NCBI RefSeq assembly: GCF_006385135.1
Contig: NZ_CP041025.1
Location: 4,112,001 to 4,176,000, forward strand
Origin: Paremcibacter congregatus
GTDB taxonomy: Bacteria; Pseudomonadota; Alphaproteobacteria; Sphingomonadales; Emcibacteraceae
Reading direction: 5' to 3'
DNA length: 64,000 bases
Shown here: positions 37,018 through 46,468 of the stretch, piece after piece
Position numbering within the stretch: position 1 is the stretch's first letter
Layout: every line of letters begins with the position of its first letter
The notes under the pieces: model-generated
Database searches by the model: none
The model's input: the letters and a program-made list of their open reading frames with translations, nothing else
What the model was told of the DNA's origin: nothing
Position numbers and translations under genes: made by a program

Positions 37018-38133
37018 ATGACGATTTCTGAGGGAAAACCACTGGAAAAAGAGAGTCAGATACGGGTTCTTGGCCTGGAAAGCAGCTGTGATGAAACCGC
37101 AGCTGCAGTGGTGGACGGTGCGGGTTGTATTCTGTCCAATGTGGTCTTGTCCCAGATTGAAGAACATAAACCGTATGGCGGGGTGGTGCCGGAAATCGCT
37201 GCCCGGGCGCATATTGATCATATGGACCGGTTGATAGAACAGGCGATGACCGAGGCGGGGTGTGAGCTGGGCGATCTTTCGGCGGTGGCGGCGACCTCTG
37301 GTCCCGGCCTGATTGGCGGCGTGATGATTGGTATGATGACCGGCAAGGCAATCGCCGCGGCAAAACAGATTCCTTTTCTGGGTGTTAATCACCTGGAAGG
37401 TCATGCCCTTACGGTGCGCATGACGGATCAGGTACCGTTCCCTTATATGTTGTTGCTGGTATCCGGCGGGCATTGTCAGATTCTGGTGGTGCGGGGAGTG
37501 GGCAATTACCAACGCCTTGGCACGACGATTGACGATGCGGCGGGAGAGGCCTTTGACAAGACAGCCAAAATTCTCGGTCTTGGATATCCCGGTGGCCCGG
37601 CGGTAGAGGCGGCGGCGCAACAGGGCGATGAAAGCCGGTTTAAGTTGCCCCGGCCTTTGAAGGGTAAACCCGGCTGCGACTTTTCGTTTTCGGGATTGAA
37701 AACGGCGGTGCGGCGCGAAGTGGAAAAGTTGGGAGATACCATTACGCAGCAGGATATGTATGACCTTGCGGCGAGTTTTCAGCGGGCCCTGTGTGATTCC
37801 ATTCTTGATCGTATGCGGCACGCGGTGGAAATCTATCAGAAGCAGGAAGGTCTTGCACAAGCCGATGGGGGTCCCCATGTTTTGGTGGTGGCCGGCGGCG
37901 TCGCAGCCAACAGTTATCTGAAAAGTAATTTACAGCAGCTGTGTCTGGATAGTCATTTCATGTTGGTGGCACCGCCACCGGCACTCTGCACCGATAATGG
38001 CGCCATGATTGCCTGGGTCGGTGTGGAACGTTTTAAACTGGGTCAACGGGACGGCCTGGATCTTGCCGCCAGAGCACGCTGGCCGCTGGACCCGAATGCA
38101 CCACCGGCCGCGGGGGCCGGGGTGAAAGCCTGA
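37018..38133 (+). CDS. tsaD: tRNA t6A37 threonylcarbamoyltransferase TsaD
   Basis: 371-residue ASKHA-fold protein that transfers threonylcarbamoyl to A37 of ANN-decoding tRNAs, working with TsaB, TsaE and TsaC elsewhere. Seen: [16 protein letters not shown] at the start, [11 protein letters not shown] with metal-binding histidine, [25 protein letters not shown] and [10 protein letters not shown] at the end. A TTG at 36997 in frame is possible, but the ATG at 37018 is preferred by family length. gpsA follows after 32 bp, a common alphaproteobacterial pairing. Confidence 0.96.
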   Translation: MTISEGKPLEKESQIRVLGLESSCDETAAAVVDGAGCILSNVVLSQIEEHKPYGGVVPEIAARAHIDHMDRLIEQAMTEAGCELGDLSAVAATSGPGLIGGVMIGMMTGKAIAAAKQIPFLGVNHLEGHALTVRMTDQVPFPYMLLLVSGGHCQILVVRGVGNYQRLGTTIDDAAGEAFDKTAKILGLGYPGGPAVEAAAQQGDESRFKLPRPLKGKPGCDFSFSGLKTAVRREVEKLGDTITQQDMYDLAASFQRALCDSILDRMRHAVEIYQKQEGLAQADGGPHVLVVAGGVAANSYLKSNLQQLCLDSHFMLVAPPPALCTDNGAMIAWVGVERFKLGQRDGLDLAARARWPLDPNAPPAAGAGVKA

Positions 38134-38165
38134 AAATAAGCATTAAGAAGACAAAAGAGAACTTT

Positions 38166-39164
38166 ATGACCATATATCATAAAATCACGGTAATTGGCGG
38201 CGGGGCATGGGGCACGGCGTTGGCCAGCATGGCGACCCGCGCCGGCCGGGAAGTGACCTTGTGGGCGCGGGAAGATGACGTCGTGACGTCAATCAATGAA
38301 ACTCATGAAAATAAAGACTTTCTTCCTGGAATAACCTTGCCGGAAGGCTTGAAGGCGACATCGAAACTGGCTGATGCAGAAGGCTCTGATGTGATCCTGA
38401 TGGTGGTGCCGGCGCAGTTTGTCCGGGCCGTGGCTCAGGATCTTAAATCTTTCCTGAAAGAAAGCACCCCGATCATTCTCTGTGCCAAAGGCATTGAGCA
38501 ATCCACGGGTAAGATGATGAATGAAGTGATGAGCGAGGTTCTGCCGAAAAGCCCGCTGGTGGTGCTGTCGGGGCCGACCTTTGCCCATGAGGTGGCCAAG
38601 GGTTTGCCTGCCGCCGTTACCATCGCGTCCCGGTATCAGCAGATCGCCCAAAATGTTGCTGATACGTTGGGTCAGACGACTTTTCGTCCTTATTTGTCCC
38701 GCGATGTTGTCGGGGCGGAAGTGGGCGGTGCGGTCAAGAATGTCTTGGCGGTGGCCTGCGGTATTGTGGCCGGGCTGGAGCTGGGCGAAAATGCCAGGGC
38801 GGCTCTGATCACCCGGGGCATGGCTGAAATGGTGCGGTTCGGAGAAGCCCGCGGGGCGAAGCGCGAGACCATGATGGGGCTTTGCGGTCTGGGAGATTTG
38901 ATCTTAACCTGTTCTTCGACGCAATCACGCAACATGTCATTGGGAATGGCGCTGGGTCAGGGCAAATCGGTAGAACAAATCATGATGGGCCGAAAAAGCG
39001 TTGCGGAAGGCTACCATACGGCCAGTATATTGGCTGATATTGCCGAACAGGAATCCATTGATATGCCGATCGCGGCGGCCGTGCACAAGATACTGCATCA
39101 GGGCGGTGATGTTGCCAAGGTGGTTGAGGATCTGATGCGTCGACCCTATGTCAGTGAATTATAA
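38166..39164 (+). CDS. gpsA: Glycerol-3-phosphate dehydrogenase [NAD(P)+]
   Basis: 332-residue cytoplasmic enzyme reducing dihydroxyacetone phosphate to sn-glycerol 3-phosphate for phospholipid synthesis. The dinucleotide motif is VIGGGAWGTALA near residue 8, with LCAKGIE, SGPTFAHEVAKG and the C-terminal catalytic-region lysine in GGAVKNVLAVACGI. Full length. It follows tsaD and precedes a YciI-family gene. Confidence 0.97.
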   Translation: MTIYHKITVIGGGAWGTALASMATRAGREVTLWAREDDVVTSINETHENKDFLPGITLPEGLKATSKLADAEGSDVILMVVPAQFVRAVAQDLKSFLKESTPIILCAKGIEQSTGKMMNEVMSEVLPKSPLVVLSGPTFAHEVAKGLPAAVTIASRYQQIAQNVADTLGQTTFRPYLSRDVVGAEVGGAVKNVLAVACGIVAGLELGENARAALITRGMAEMVRFGEARGAKRETMMGLCGLGDLILTCSSTQSRNMSLGMALGQGKSVEQIMMGRKSVAEGYHTASILADIAEQESIDMPIAAAVHKILHQGGDVAKVVEDLMRRPYVSEL

Positions 39165-39221
39165 CTTGTAAGTCTCTTGAGGCCGTGAACCATGAACGGC
39201 GTGTATTATAGGAAAAACAAC

Positions 39222-39524
39222 ATGTATTTTATCATTCTGGCCGAAGATAAACCGGATCATCTGGCCGTGCGTATGGACATCCGCCCCTCTCATCTGGCTT
39301 ATGCGGAATCTGAAGGGTGTGTGGTTCTTGCTGGTCCCTTGTTGACCGACGGGGCAGATCCGAAACCCCGGGGCAGCATGCTGATTATTGAGGCCAAAGA
39401 TCGGGCGGCGGCGGAAGCCTTTGCTGCCGAGGACCCGTATGCCAAGGCGGGCCTGTTCGCGGCTGTTACCATAAAGCCGTGGATGCCGGCGTTGGGTGAC
39501 TGGCTCCCGCTGAAGAAAGAGTAG
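39222..39524 (+). CDS. YciI-family protein
   Basis: 100-residue YciI-like protein with a ferredoxin-like fold (related to muconolactone isomerases). It has the family's RMDIRPSHLAYAE and an Asp in the ...AEDPYAKAGL loop; the role is poorly known. An in-frame ATG at 39192 is possible, but 39222 gives the usual N-terminus MYFIILAEDKPDH with AGGAAAAA in front. It sits between gpsA and the Rieske gene, 6 bp before the latter, so the two are probably co-transcribed. Confidence 0.85.
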   Translation: MYFIILAEDKPDHLAVRMDIRPSHLAYAESEGCVVLAGPLLTDGADPKPRGSMLIIEAKDRAAAEAFAAEDPYAKAGLFAAVTIKPWMPALGDWLPLKKE

Positions 39525-39530
39525 CGGCGT

Positions 39531-39893
39531 ATGAAGCTTAGTGAAGTAGCCGGTGGCCCGGCGGCAGGGGATATCCTTTGCCATCTTAACGATATTGAAG
39601 ACGGTAAAGCGCGGGAGTTTGCTTTTCATGAAGGTGAGGAGCGGCGCGAAATTTTTATTCAACGTCAGGGCGACGAGATTTTTGCCTATGAAAACAGTTG
39701 TCCCCATGCTTATATTCCTTTGAACATGAAGGAAGGTGAATTTACCGAAAAATCGGGCAAATATTTCATGTGTCATAACCATGGCGCATTGTTTGATATT
39801 AAAAGCGGCCTGTGTTTGGCCGGGCCCTGTAACGGACAATCCCTGACGGCGGTCGAGGTTTATGTGAAAGACGGCGCTGTTATCGCGCTGTAA
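39531..39893 (+). CDS. Rieske-type [2Fe-2S] protein
   Basis: 120-residue small Rieske protein with cluster ligands C57 and H59 in SCPHAYIPL and C81 and H84 in CHNHGALFD. Two further cysteines (C95, C100) lie in the GLCLAGPC loop near the cluster. It has no membrane anchor and resembles soluble Rieske ferredoxins that feed oxygenases, but no oxygenase is adjacent, so its electron partner is unknown. It follows the YciI gene by 6 bp; the GNAT gene starts 16 bp after it. Confidence 0.9.
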   Translation: MKLSEVAGGPAAGDILCHLNDIEDGKAREFAFHEGEERREIFIQRQGDEIFAYENSCPHAYIPLNMKEGEFTEKSGKYFMCHNHGALFDIKSGLCLAGPCNGQSLTAVEVYVKDGAVIAL

Positions 39894-39909
39894 ACAAGGA
39901 AAGGCGGGA

Positions 39910-40476
39910 ATGACCATTACTGTGGAAACCGATCGTCTTGTGTTACGGCCTTTTCAAGAAACAGATCTGGCGTTTCTTGACCGACTGCATAGTGACCCGC
40001 TGGTGATGCAATATATTCTAGGCCGCCCGCGTACCCCGGATGAAAACCGTGTTTATCTTGAGACGTTGTTGCGGCTGGAGCGGGAGCGCGGCTTGGGACA
40101 AAGGCTTGTGATCCGCAAGGCGGACAATCAGCCGGTCGGGCGCTGCGGGTTCAGTCTTTTTTATGGCAGCGACGATAAAGGGATGATGTCTTATACCATC
40201 TCACCAGATGACCATGAGCCGGATTCCGCTGTCTCGGAGATCATTGAACTGGGGTACACTTTTCTCAGGGAAGAATGGGGCAAGGGCTATGCCAGTGAAG
40301 CGGCAATGTCCATGCGGGCCCATGGACATGCTGTTCAGAAAATTGCACAGATACATTCAATTATAATGCAGGAAAATACCGGTTCGGTTCGGGTGGCGGA
40401 GAAGATCGGGTCCCGACGGCTTGCCGCATGCAAATGCCTGGGGCGCCCGGGGTGGGATTATTTATCAGAGGGCTGA
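39910..40476 (+). CDS. GNAT-family N-acetyltransferase
   Basis: 188-residue acetyltransferase of the RimJ/RimL-like type. ETDRLVLRPFQETDLAFL is the typical N-terminus, and REEWGKGYASEAAMSMRAH carries the acetyl-CoA-binding (Q/R)xxGxG/A-type loop, followed by MQENTGSVRVAEKIG. The substrate (protein N-terminus or small molecule) cannot be told. Probably in one transcript with the YciI and Rieske genes. Confidence 0.87.
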   Translation: MTITVETDRLVLRPFQETDLAFLDRLHSDPLVMQYILGRPRTPDENRVYLETLLRLERERGLGQRLVIRKADNQPVGRCGFSLFYGSDDKGMMSYTISPDDHEPDSAVSEIIELGYTFLREEWGKGYASEAAMSMRAHGHAVQKIAQIHSIIMQENTGSVRVAEKIGSRRLAACKCLGRPGWDYLSEG

Positions 40477-40554
40477 CATCACCTTTTCGTGAAAGACTTG
40501 CCGGAACACGGCATGAGGCCAATATGGGGAAAGTAACACAGTAAAGGATTTTAG

Positions 40555-41226
40555 ATGATTGATTTATACACCGCCGCAACCCCCAATGGCTTCAAGATTT
40601 CCATTATGCTGGAAGAGTTGGGCCTGGAGTATAAGGTTCACGCTATTGACCTGTCGAGTAACTGGCAAAAATCCCCGGACTTCACGAAAATAAATCCCAA
40701 TGGCCGCATCCCGGCCATCGTTGATCGTGGGGCAGATGATTTGACCATCTTTGAATCGGGGGCGATCATGATTTATCTGGCGGAAAAGACCGGGAAACTG
40801 ATGCCGCAGGATATCAGGGGGCGGATGGATGTTTTGCAGTGGGTGATGTTTCAGATGGGCGGTGTCGGGCCGATGCAGGGGCAGGCTCATGTATTCTACC
40901 GCTATTTTCCCGAGAAGATTCAACCCGCCATTGACCGCTACCAAAAAGAAACCAAGCGGCTTTATACGGTGCTCGATACGCAATTAAAGGGCCGCGATTA
41001 TCTGGCCGGCGGCGAAAGTGGTGTTTATTCCATCGCGGATATCGCCAACTGGACCTGGGTAAGGTCCCATGACTGGGCCGGCGTGGAGATTGATGACCTG
41101 CCGGACCTGAGCGCCTGGGTCGCGCGGATAGCCGAACGTCCGGCCGCACAAAAGGGCATTCAGATTCCGCCGCCTCTGGACGGGGGCAAGACAGCGGAGG
41201 CAGGGCGGAAGATGATCGTTACTTGA
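40555..41226 (+). CDS. Glutathione S-transferase (YfcG/Ure2-like)
   Basis: 223-residue GST. The N-terminal thioredoxin fold starts [19 protein letters not shown] with the Asn (N11 in TPNGFK) in the place of the catalytic Ser/Tyr, as in YfcG/YghU-type (nu-class) enzymes. [13 protein letters not shown] is the gamma-Glu-binding segment, and the helical C-terminal domain (about 90-205) has the N-capping [11 protein letters not shown]. Nu-class members are often disulfide-bond oxidoreductases. AAAGGA precedes the ATG. Downstream, 13 bp away, lies a hydrolase gene. Confidence 0.9.
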   Translation: MIDLYTAATPNGFKISIMLEELGLEYKVHAIDLSSNWQKSPDFTKINPNGRIPAIVDRGADDLTIFESGAIMIYLAEKTGKLMPQDIRGRMDVLQWVMFQMGGVGPMQGQAHVFYRYFPEKIQPAIDRYQKETKRLYTVLDTQLKGRDYLAGGESGVYSIADIANWTWVRSHDWAGVEIDDLPDLSAWVARIAERPAAQKGIQIPPPLDGGKTAEAGRKMIVT

Positions 41227-41239
41227 GTGAGGACGCGAG

Positions 41240-41887
41240 ATGACAGAGGACATTAAGCTGCCTTGTCTATGGAACGGGCCAGAGACGGCGTCTAAAATTC
41301 TGATTCTGGCGCATGGTGCGGGGGCGCCAATGGACAGCCCATTTATGGACTATTTTGCGACCCAGCTTGGGGATCGGGGCATTCGGGTGTTGCGGTTTGA
41401 ATTCCCATATATGGCCGAACGCCGGACCACGGGTAAGAAACGCCCCCCGGACCGGCAGCCCAAACTTTTGACGTCATGGCGTCAGATGATTGACGACCTG
41501 GACGGCACTGAAGCGGACATTTATATCGGGGGAAAGTCCATGGGAGGCCGCATGGCGAGCCTGATTGCCGATGAATGCTTTCTGGCCGGGCGCATCAGGG
41601 GGCTGGTCTGTCTTGGCTACCCTTTTTATGCCCCGGGAAAGTCAGATCGGCCGCGCACAGAACATTTGCAAGATATTGCCTGCCCGACCCTGATTTTGCA
41701 GGGAGAGCGAGATGCCATGGGCAATCGTGATACCGTGGTGGACTATGACCTTTCGGACAATATCATTTTCCAGTGGGCGCCGGACGGCAACCATGATCTG
41801 AGTCCGCGCAAGCGTTCCGCCTATACCGAACACGGTAACTGGAATCAGGTCATTGAGAGGATTTTGACGTTCATGACTTCGTCATGA
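41240..41887 (+). CDS. Alpha/beta hydrolase (KANL3/TEX30-like)
   Basis: 215-residue alpha/beta hydrolase-fold protein. LILAHGAGAPMDSPFM is the oxyanion strand, IGGKSMGGRMAS holds the nucleophile S100, TLILQGERDAMG carries the acid, and DGNHDLSPRKRS has the catalytic H185. This arrangement is the KANL3/TEX30-like (YcjY-related) type; the substrate is unknown. It begins 13 bp after the GST stop and is followed by a hairpin that could end the transcript. Confidence 0.87.
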   Translation: MTEDIKLPCLWNGPETASKILILAHGAGAPMDSPFMDYFATQLGDRGIRVLRFEFPYMAERRTTGKKRPPDRQPKLLTSWRQMIDDLDGTEADIYIGGKSMGGRMASLIADECFLAGRIRGLVCLGYPFYAPGKSDRPRTEHLQDIACPTLILQGERDAMGNRDTVVDYDLSDNIIFQWAPDGNHDLSPRKRSAYTEHGNWNQVIERILTFMTSS

Positions 41888-41909
41888 AATCTCCGTCTGT
41901 AAAGCTTGC

Positions 41910-41932
41910 CTTAGGGGAGGACGCTCCCTAAG
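41910..41932 (+). terminator. Hairpin after the alpha/beta hydrolase gene
   Basis: CTTAGGGGAG (41910-41919) pairs with CTCCCTAAG (41924-41932), with one bulged G and a short GACG-type loop. A T-run follows only ~20 bp later, so it may be a weak or Rho-assisted terminator. Confidence 0.45.
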
Positions 41933-41968
41933 ATCAGGTGACCTTGTCTTTTTTAGAGTGAGAACCCC

Positions 41969-42778
41969 ATGAACGAATATACGATTTTTCAGGTCGATGC
42001 TTTTACGACGCGTTTGTTTGGCGGCAACCCGGCGGCTGTTGTCCCTCTGGCCGACTGGTTGGATGAGGCGACTTTACAAAATATCGCCCAGGAGAACAAT
42101 CTGTCCGAGACCGCCTTTTTTACCCGGTCTGATCAGGATGATGCCGATTTTCATTTGCGGTGGTTCACCCCGGGAGCTGAAATTGATCTGTGTGGTCATG
42201 CCACGTTGGCGACGGCCCATGTGTTATTTAACGAATTGGACTGGTATGAGGAAACTTTGCGGTTCAGTACGCAAGAAGCCGGTATTTTGACGGTATCGCG
42301 GGGTGAAGGCAGTCGACTGTCCCTTGATTTTCCGGCGCGGCCCGGGGCGGCGATAGAGACAAGTCATGAGCTTGTTGACGCCTTGGGCATACAGCCGCTT
42401 GCGGTGTATAAGGCTCGTGATCATATGGCATTGTTTGCGACAGAAGCTGATGTGTTGAAAGTTACGCCTGATATGGATAAGTTGTGCCGTATTAATCCGG
42501 ATGGGGTGATCATTACGGCGCCGTCACAGGATCCTGAGGTCGATTTCGTCTCCCGGTTTTTCGCCCCCAACCACGGCGTTCCTGAAGATCCGGTAACCGG
42601 TTCGGCCCATTGTACTCTGGTGCCCTTCTGGGCCGACAAGTTAGGCAAGACAACCCTGGAGGCGCGACAAGTTTCCGCTCGCGGCGGTGAGTTGTCCTGC
42701 ATATATGATGGCGATCAGGGGCGGGTATATATGTCGGGCCAGGCCGTCACCTACCTGAAAGGGGCGATATTTGTGTAG
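41969..42778 (+). CDS. PhzF-family isomerase/epimerase-like protein
   Basis: 269-residue PhzF superfamily protein (diaminopimelate epimerase fold). FQVDAFTTRLFGGNPAAVV at the start, NNLSETAFF with the catalytic Glu, DLCGHATLATAHV and DPVTGSAHCTLVPFW match the family. Few members have known substrates; phenazine synthesis is not implied here, because no phz genes are near. It converges on the dinG gene with 16 bp between stops. Confidence 0.93.
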   Translation: MNEYTIFQVDAFTTRLFGGNPAAVVPLADWLDEATLQNIAQENNLSETAFFTRSDQDDADFHLRWFTPGAEIDLCGHATLATAHVLFNELDWYEETLRFSTQEAGILTVSRGEGSRLSLDFPARPGAAIETSHELVDALGIQPLAVYKARDHMALFATEADVLKVTPDMDKLCRINPDGVIITAPSQDPEVDFVSRFFAPNHGVPEDPVTGSAHCTLVPFWADKLGKTTLEARQVSARGGELSCIYDGDQGRVYMSGQAVTYLKGAIFV

Positions 42779-42794
42779 GGGCAAGAGTAACGGA

Positions 42795-45560
42795 TCACGG
42801 GTCCTGTGGCGGAAGAGGTGTATTTTCGGCAAGAAAGTCCCGGGTCTTGCGGATGGCGTCGGCAAGCCCGATGCGTTCAATCACCACATCTTCGGGAAAG
42901 GCGCTCAGTAATCTGGTTGGTGTCGCCCCGTCGAGCATGATAAACACGCCCCGGTCGCTGGCGCGGCGGATCAGGCGGCCGTAGGCTTGTTTCAGACGCA
43001 GCCGGGTGATGAGATCATCATAGGTCTGTTTGCCGAATTTTGCCCGGCGCGCTTTATGCAGGATGGTGGGCCGGGGCCAGGGCACCTTGTCGAAGATGCA
43101 CAGGCGTAGTGAATTTCCCGGTACGTCAACTCCGTCGCGCACCGCGTCGGTTCCCAGAAGACAACTGTTTTCCACCTCGCGAAAAATATCAATCAGGGTG
43201 GAGACATTGATCGGATCCACATGTTGGGCATAGAGCGGAATGTGATTCTGCTCCATAGGCTCAGAAAGCCGTTGATGGACGCCGCGCAGACGACTGATGG
43301 CGGTAAATATCCCCAGGGCGCCCCCGCCGGAGGCCAACATCAATTCCCGGTATGCGGCCGCCAGCTGATCAAGGCTGCGGCGGTTCATGTCATTAACGAT
43401 GAAGATGCGGCTTTGTTCGGCATAATTGAAGGGAGACTTAAGACTTTGACGGCGCGGTGTGCTGATCAAGTGGGCAGCGCCGGTGCGGACTTCTGCCGCA
43501 TGCCATTCTATATCGGGATTTTGACTGTCGCTGACCCGGTCGCGCAATGTGGCCGAGGTGATGACCACCCCGTGGGCCGGCTTGAGGACAGTTTCGACAA
43601 AGGGCTGGCTGGGGTCGACATAGTGCCGGTGCATGCCGGCATCAAGTTCCCTGCCCTGGGCCCGGTTAAGTTCGAACCAGTCGACGAAGCCTTCCTGTTT
43701 TTCCCCTTTCAGACTTTCCAGCATTGGCAGCCAGCCCTGGGCGATGATATCAGCACGGCGGGTCAGGGTGCGGGAGACAGAATCCAGTCGCGCCCGGGTG
43801 CTGCTGTCCAGGTCTGCGGCTTCATCATCCAGTTTTTTTAACAACGTCGCCGACAGTCTTTTCAAGGGGTGGACAAGATTATTCAATGCCGCGAAAAGCT
43901 CTGCGCCCGTGTCCAGCAGGCCGTCCACAAAATGATCCGCCGGGGTTTCCAGGCTGTGATACTGATCGCGGCCATCACTGCGGGCGAACGTTTGTTGACG
44001 GGTCAGGCTCAGGAATGCTTCTGCCGGGCCAAAGGGCGCGCCGTCAATCAGTCGGTTATGCCATCCGTCAGCGGGCAGGCAGCGGGCGGCACTGATAACC
44101 TGCTCCAACGCCTGACGGGCGTCGTCATCATCGCTGATCAGGTCTTCCAGTCGACCTTTCAGACCTTTGCCGCGCCGCCCGGATTCTTCGGCCCCGCGGA
44201 TCCAGCGGCGCAGTTCCAACCCTTCCTGACCGGTCAGGTGGGCGGAAAAGGCGCTATCGGCGGCATCGAACAAATGATGGCCTTCGTCAAACACATACCG
44301 GCTTGGCAGATCGGGGTCGCCTTTACGGGTGGCGCTCTGGACCATGACCAACGCATGATTGGCGATCACCAGGTCGGCGTATTTGGCCTTGCGCTGCGCT
44401 CGTTCAATAAAGCATCGGCGATAGTGGGCGCAGGCGGAATAAACACATTCGCCGCGCCGGTCAGTAAGTTGAGCCAGACGACCTGAACCAAAATTTTCCC
44501 CCAGCCAGGCCGGAAAATCGCCGCCGATCATATCACCATCCCGGCTGTAACGGGCCCAACGACTGACCAGGCCGAGCAGGATGCGTCCTTGCGGCTGGGC
44601 GGCGCCGTGCGACAGTTCCTGCAGGTTCAGCAGGCAGAGATAATTCTCCCGGCCCTTGCGGATCACGACTTTTTCATTCTTGACCTTGGCGTCGGGATAA
44701 AGGCGGTTGAGTTCCTGATCCAGTTGCCGTTGCAAATTCTTGGTGTAGGTGGCGAGCCAGACAGTGCCATCATTCTTTTCCGCCCACAGACTGGCCGGGG
44801 CGATATAGCCGAGCGTCTTGCCAATGCCGGTACCGGCCTCGGCGAGCACCAGTTTCGGTTCGTCGGCATTTTCCGGCACGTCGAAAGCGGTGGCGGTCAG
44901 GGCGGCATATTCCTGTTGGCTTCGACGTTCCTCGGCATCCGGCCCAAGCAGATCATGCAGTCGGGCCAGACTTTCTTTTTCACTGACCGGATCAATGCCG
45001 GGCGGTGGGGGGGGCGCACGTTCCTCCCATTCGGGAAGATGGTCCCATACCGCGTAATTGCCCCGGGGAATATCTTTGTCCAGGGCACCGAGGATGAGAG
45101 GACCCCAGGCCCAGCCGGCTTCGGCCATTTGCCGGGCGGTTTCACCGATTCCCTGCCCATAGGCATAGTCCGAACTTTTCACCTCCTGAAACAGTTTCTG
45201 GGCCCCTTGCAAGAGCACCAGCGCATCCTCTTCCAGGCTATCGCCGCTGTGGGGCAGATCGAGCGCCCGGGCGACACCGAGTGCCAGAGGCAGGCAGAAT
45301 TCGGCGGGCCGCACGAAGGCGAATAGTTCCAGTAGATCAAGGGCGCGAAACTGAACCTTGCCGAGCCGGCGGGTGGTCACGGGCAGATTACAAATCAAGA
45401 AGGCCTGTTCGCGGATCTGTTTGCGCAGCTCTGGCAGGTCATATTCAATAACTTCGCCGTCTGGCGTCAAAATCAGACCATAAGTAGGCCCAACAACCAA
45501 AGCAGGCAGGCGGGACAAGGCTTCAAATGGATCAGGAAATTGCAGGAGGCTTTCGCTCAT
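42795..45560 (-). CDS. DinG-type Fe-S superfamily 2 DNA helicase
   Basis: 921-residue XPD/DinG-like 5'-3' helicase. An N-terminal domain of ~210 residues that I do not recognise precedes Walker A EAGTGIGKT (241-249). The four [4Fe-4S] cysteines are C309, C372, C377 and C383, and the DEAH-type box is DEGH (425-428). The C-terminal helicase domain ends with KVPWPRPTILHKARR and KQAYGRLIRRASDRGVFIMLD. It probably unwinds forked or D/R-loop DNA in repair. The start has a short leader after the azoR terminator. Called DinG-type because YoaA and DinG are not separable here. Confidence 0.9.
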   Translation of the reverse strand: MSESLLQFPDPFEALSRLPALVVGPTYGLILTPDGEVIEYDLPELRKQIREQAFLICNLPVTTRRLGKVQFRALDLLELFAFVRPAEFCLPLALGVARALDLPHSGDSLEEDALVLLQGAQKLFQEVKSSDYAYGQGIGETARQMAEAGWAWGPLILGALDKDIPRGNYAVWDHLPEWEERAPPPPPGIDPVSEKESLARLHDLLGPDAEERRSQQEYAALTATAFDVPENADEPKLVLAEAGTGIGKTLGYIAPASLWAEKNDGTVWLATYTKNLQRQLDQELNRLYPDAKVKNEKVVIRKGRENYLCLLNLQELSHGAAQPQGRILLGLVSRWARYSRDGDMIGGDFPAWLGENFGSGRLAQLTDRRGECVYSACAHYRRCFIERAQRKAKYADLVIANHALVMVQSATRKGDPDLPSRYVFDEGHHLFDAADSAFSAHLTGQEGLELRRWIRGAEESGRRGKGLKGRLEDLISDDDDARQALEQVISAARCLPADGWHNRLIDGAPFGPAEAFLSLTRQQTFARSDGRDQYHSLETPADHFVDGLLDTGAELFAALNNLVHPLKRLSATLLKKLDDEAADLDSSTRARLDSVSRTLTRRADIIAQGWLPMLESLKGEKQEGFVDWFELNRAQGRELDAGMHRHYVDPSQPFVETVLKPAHGVVITSATLRDRVSDSQNPDIEWHAAEVRTGAAHLISTPRRQSLKSPFNYAEQSRIFIVNDMNRRSLDQLAAAYRELMLASGGGALGIFTAISRLRGVHQRLSEPMEQNHIPLYAQHVDPINVSTLIDIFREVENSCLLGTDAVRDGVDVPGNSLRLCIFDKVPWPRPTILHKARRAKFGKQTYDDLITRLRLKQAYGRLIRRASDRGVFIMLDGATPTRLLSAFPEDVVIERIGLADAIRKTRDFLAENTPLPPQDP

Positions 45561-45651
45561 TCAGCTGTCAAACGGTCTTGTGAGTAATGGGACTTTGACT
45601 ATAGCCGGGAAACGGAGTCACGCAAAGCAACAATCGCGGTATCCTTGCCAC

Positions 45652-45694
45652 AAAAAAACCCGCAGGGCGACTGCGGGTTTTTCGGCATGTGCCG
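45652..45694 (-). terminator. Rho-independent terminator of azoR
   Basis: CCCGCAG (45659-45665) pairs with CTGCGGG (45671-45677), flanked by seven A on the left and five T on the right, so in the reverse direction it ends in a long T-run after the azoreductase gene. A second small hairpin, CGGCA-TG-TGCCG, follows at 45683-45694. Confidence 0.85.
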
Positions 45695-45717
45695 AAGCGC
45701 GGAGTCAGACAGTGCTT

Positions 45718-46356
45718 TCAGGCAGTGATCTGATGTTTTTTACCGTGGTGTTCGATAGAACTGCGGGCGGCACTGATTTTTTCCTCTGCGTCGGCCATCA
45801 GGGCGTCGGCGGCAATAATCGTTACATCTGTAATGCCCATGAAGGCCAGAATATGCTTAAGATAAGGGGTGGCGAAGTCCAGTTCGCCGCCAATTGCTGT
45901 TCCTCCGGACGCTGCTATGAGATAGGCTTTCTTGTCGGTCAACAGACCTTTGGGGCCTTCTTCTGTATAGTGAAATGTTTTTCTGACCCGGGCCACCTGG
46001 TCAATCCAGGCCTTCAGGCTGGCGGGGATGCTGAAATTATATAGCGGCACGGCCATGATGATGATGTCGCTCTCAATCAATTCTTCAATCAGTTGGTCGG
46101 AAAGGGTCAGGGTTTCTTTCTGGTCTGCGCGATGATCTTCTGCGGGGGTGAAATTGGCGGTGACCCATGCTTCATCAATAAAGGGCAGTCCTTCGGCCAC
46201 ATCCCGGGATGTGATCGTGGTGCCGGGAGTATTTGCCGTGATCTGTTCCACCAGATACTGGCTTAACTTGCGGGTTTGGGACCCGTCATACAGGCTGCTG
46301 GCGTTGATATGGAGAATATGTGGCGCTTTTTGAGGCGCGGTCCGGCGTATGGTCAT
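45718..46356 (-). CDS. azoR: FMN-dependent NADH-azoreductase
   Basis: 212-residue flavodoxin-fold NAD(P)H:quinone/azo oxidoreductase. HILHINASSLYDGSQTRKLS is the phosphate-binding start, MAVPLYNFSIPASLKAWIDQ the FMN-binding loop and LIAASGGTAIGGELDF the second loop. The usual biological role is quinone detoxification. The frame is open to 46521, but the ATG at 46356 has GAAAGGAT upstream on the minus strand. It lies 112 bp behind a same-strand LysR gene, which may control it. Confidence 0.92.
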   Translation of the reverse strand: MTIRRTAPQKAPHILHINASSLYDGSQTRKLSQYLVEQITANTPGTTITSRDVAEGLPFIDEAWVTANFTPAEDHRADQKETLTLSDQLIEELIESDIIIMAVPLYNFSIPASLKAWIDQVARVRKTFHYTEEGPKGLLTDKKAYLIAASGGTAIGGELDFATPYLKHILAFMGITDVTIIAADALMADAEEKISAARSSIEHHGKKHQITA

Positions 46357-46432
46357 AAGATATCCTTTCATTAAAATTAAGAGTGTTGGATAACGTATAA
46401 CTGTTGGTTTTTTGGTTATGAATAGGCTAATT

Positions 46433-46460
46433 TTGCAATATACCGTTGTTAAAATTGCAA
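46433..46460. promoter_or_regulatory. Inverted repeat upstream of azoR
   Basis: TTGCAAT (46433-46439) and ATTGCAA (46454-46460) are exact inverted 7-mers 14 bp apart, in the 112-bp gap between the LysR gene and azoR. The half-sites resemble an LTTR or other dimeric-regulator site; assignment to the adjacent LysR protein is inference. Confidence 0.35.
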
Positions 46461-46468
46461 CAATAGCT

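Noticed and set aside
41969-42778. Phenazine biosynthesis suggested by PhzF similarity
   Set aside because: No other phz genes; the PhzF superfamily is broad and mostly uncharacterised.
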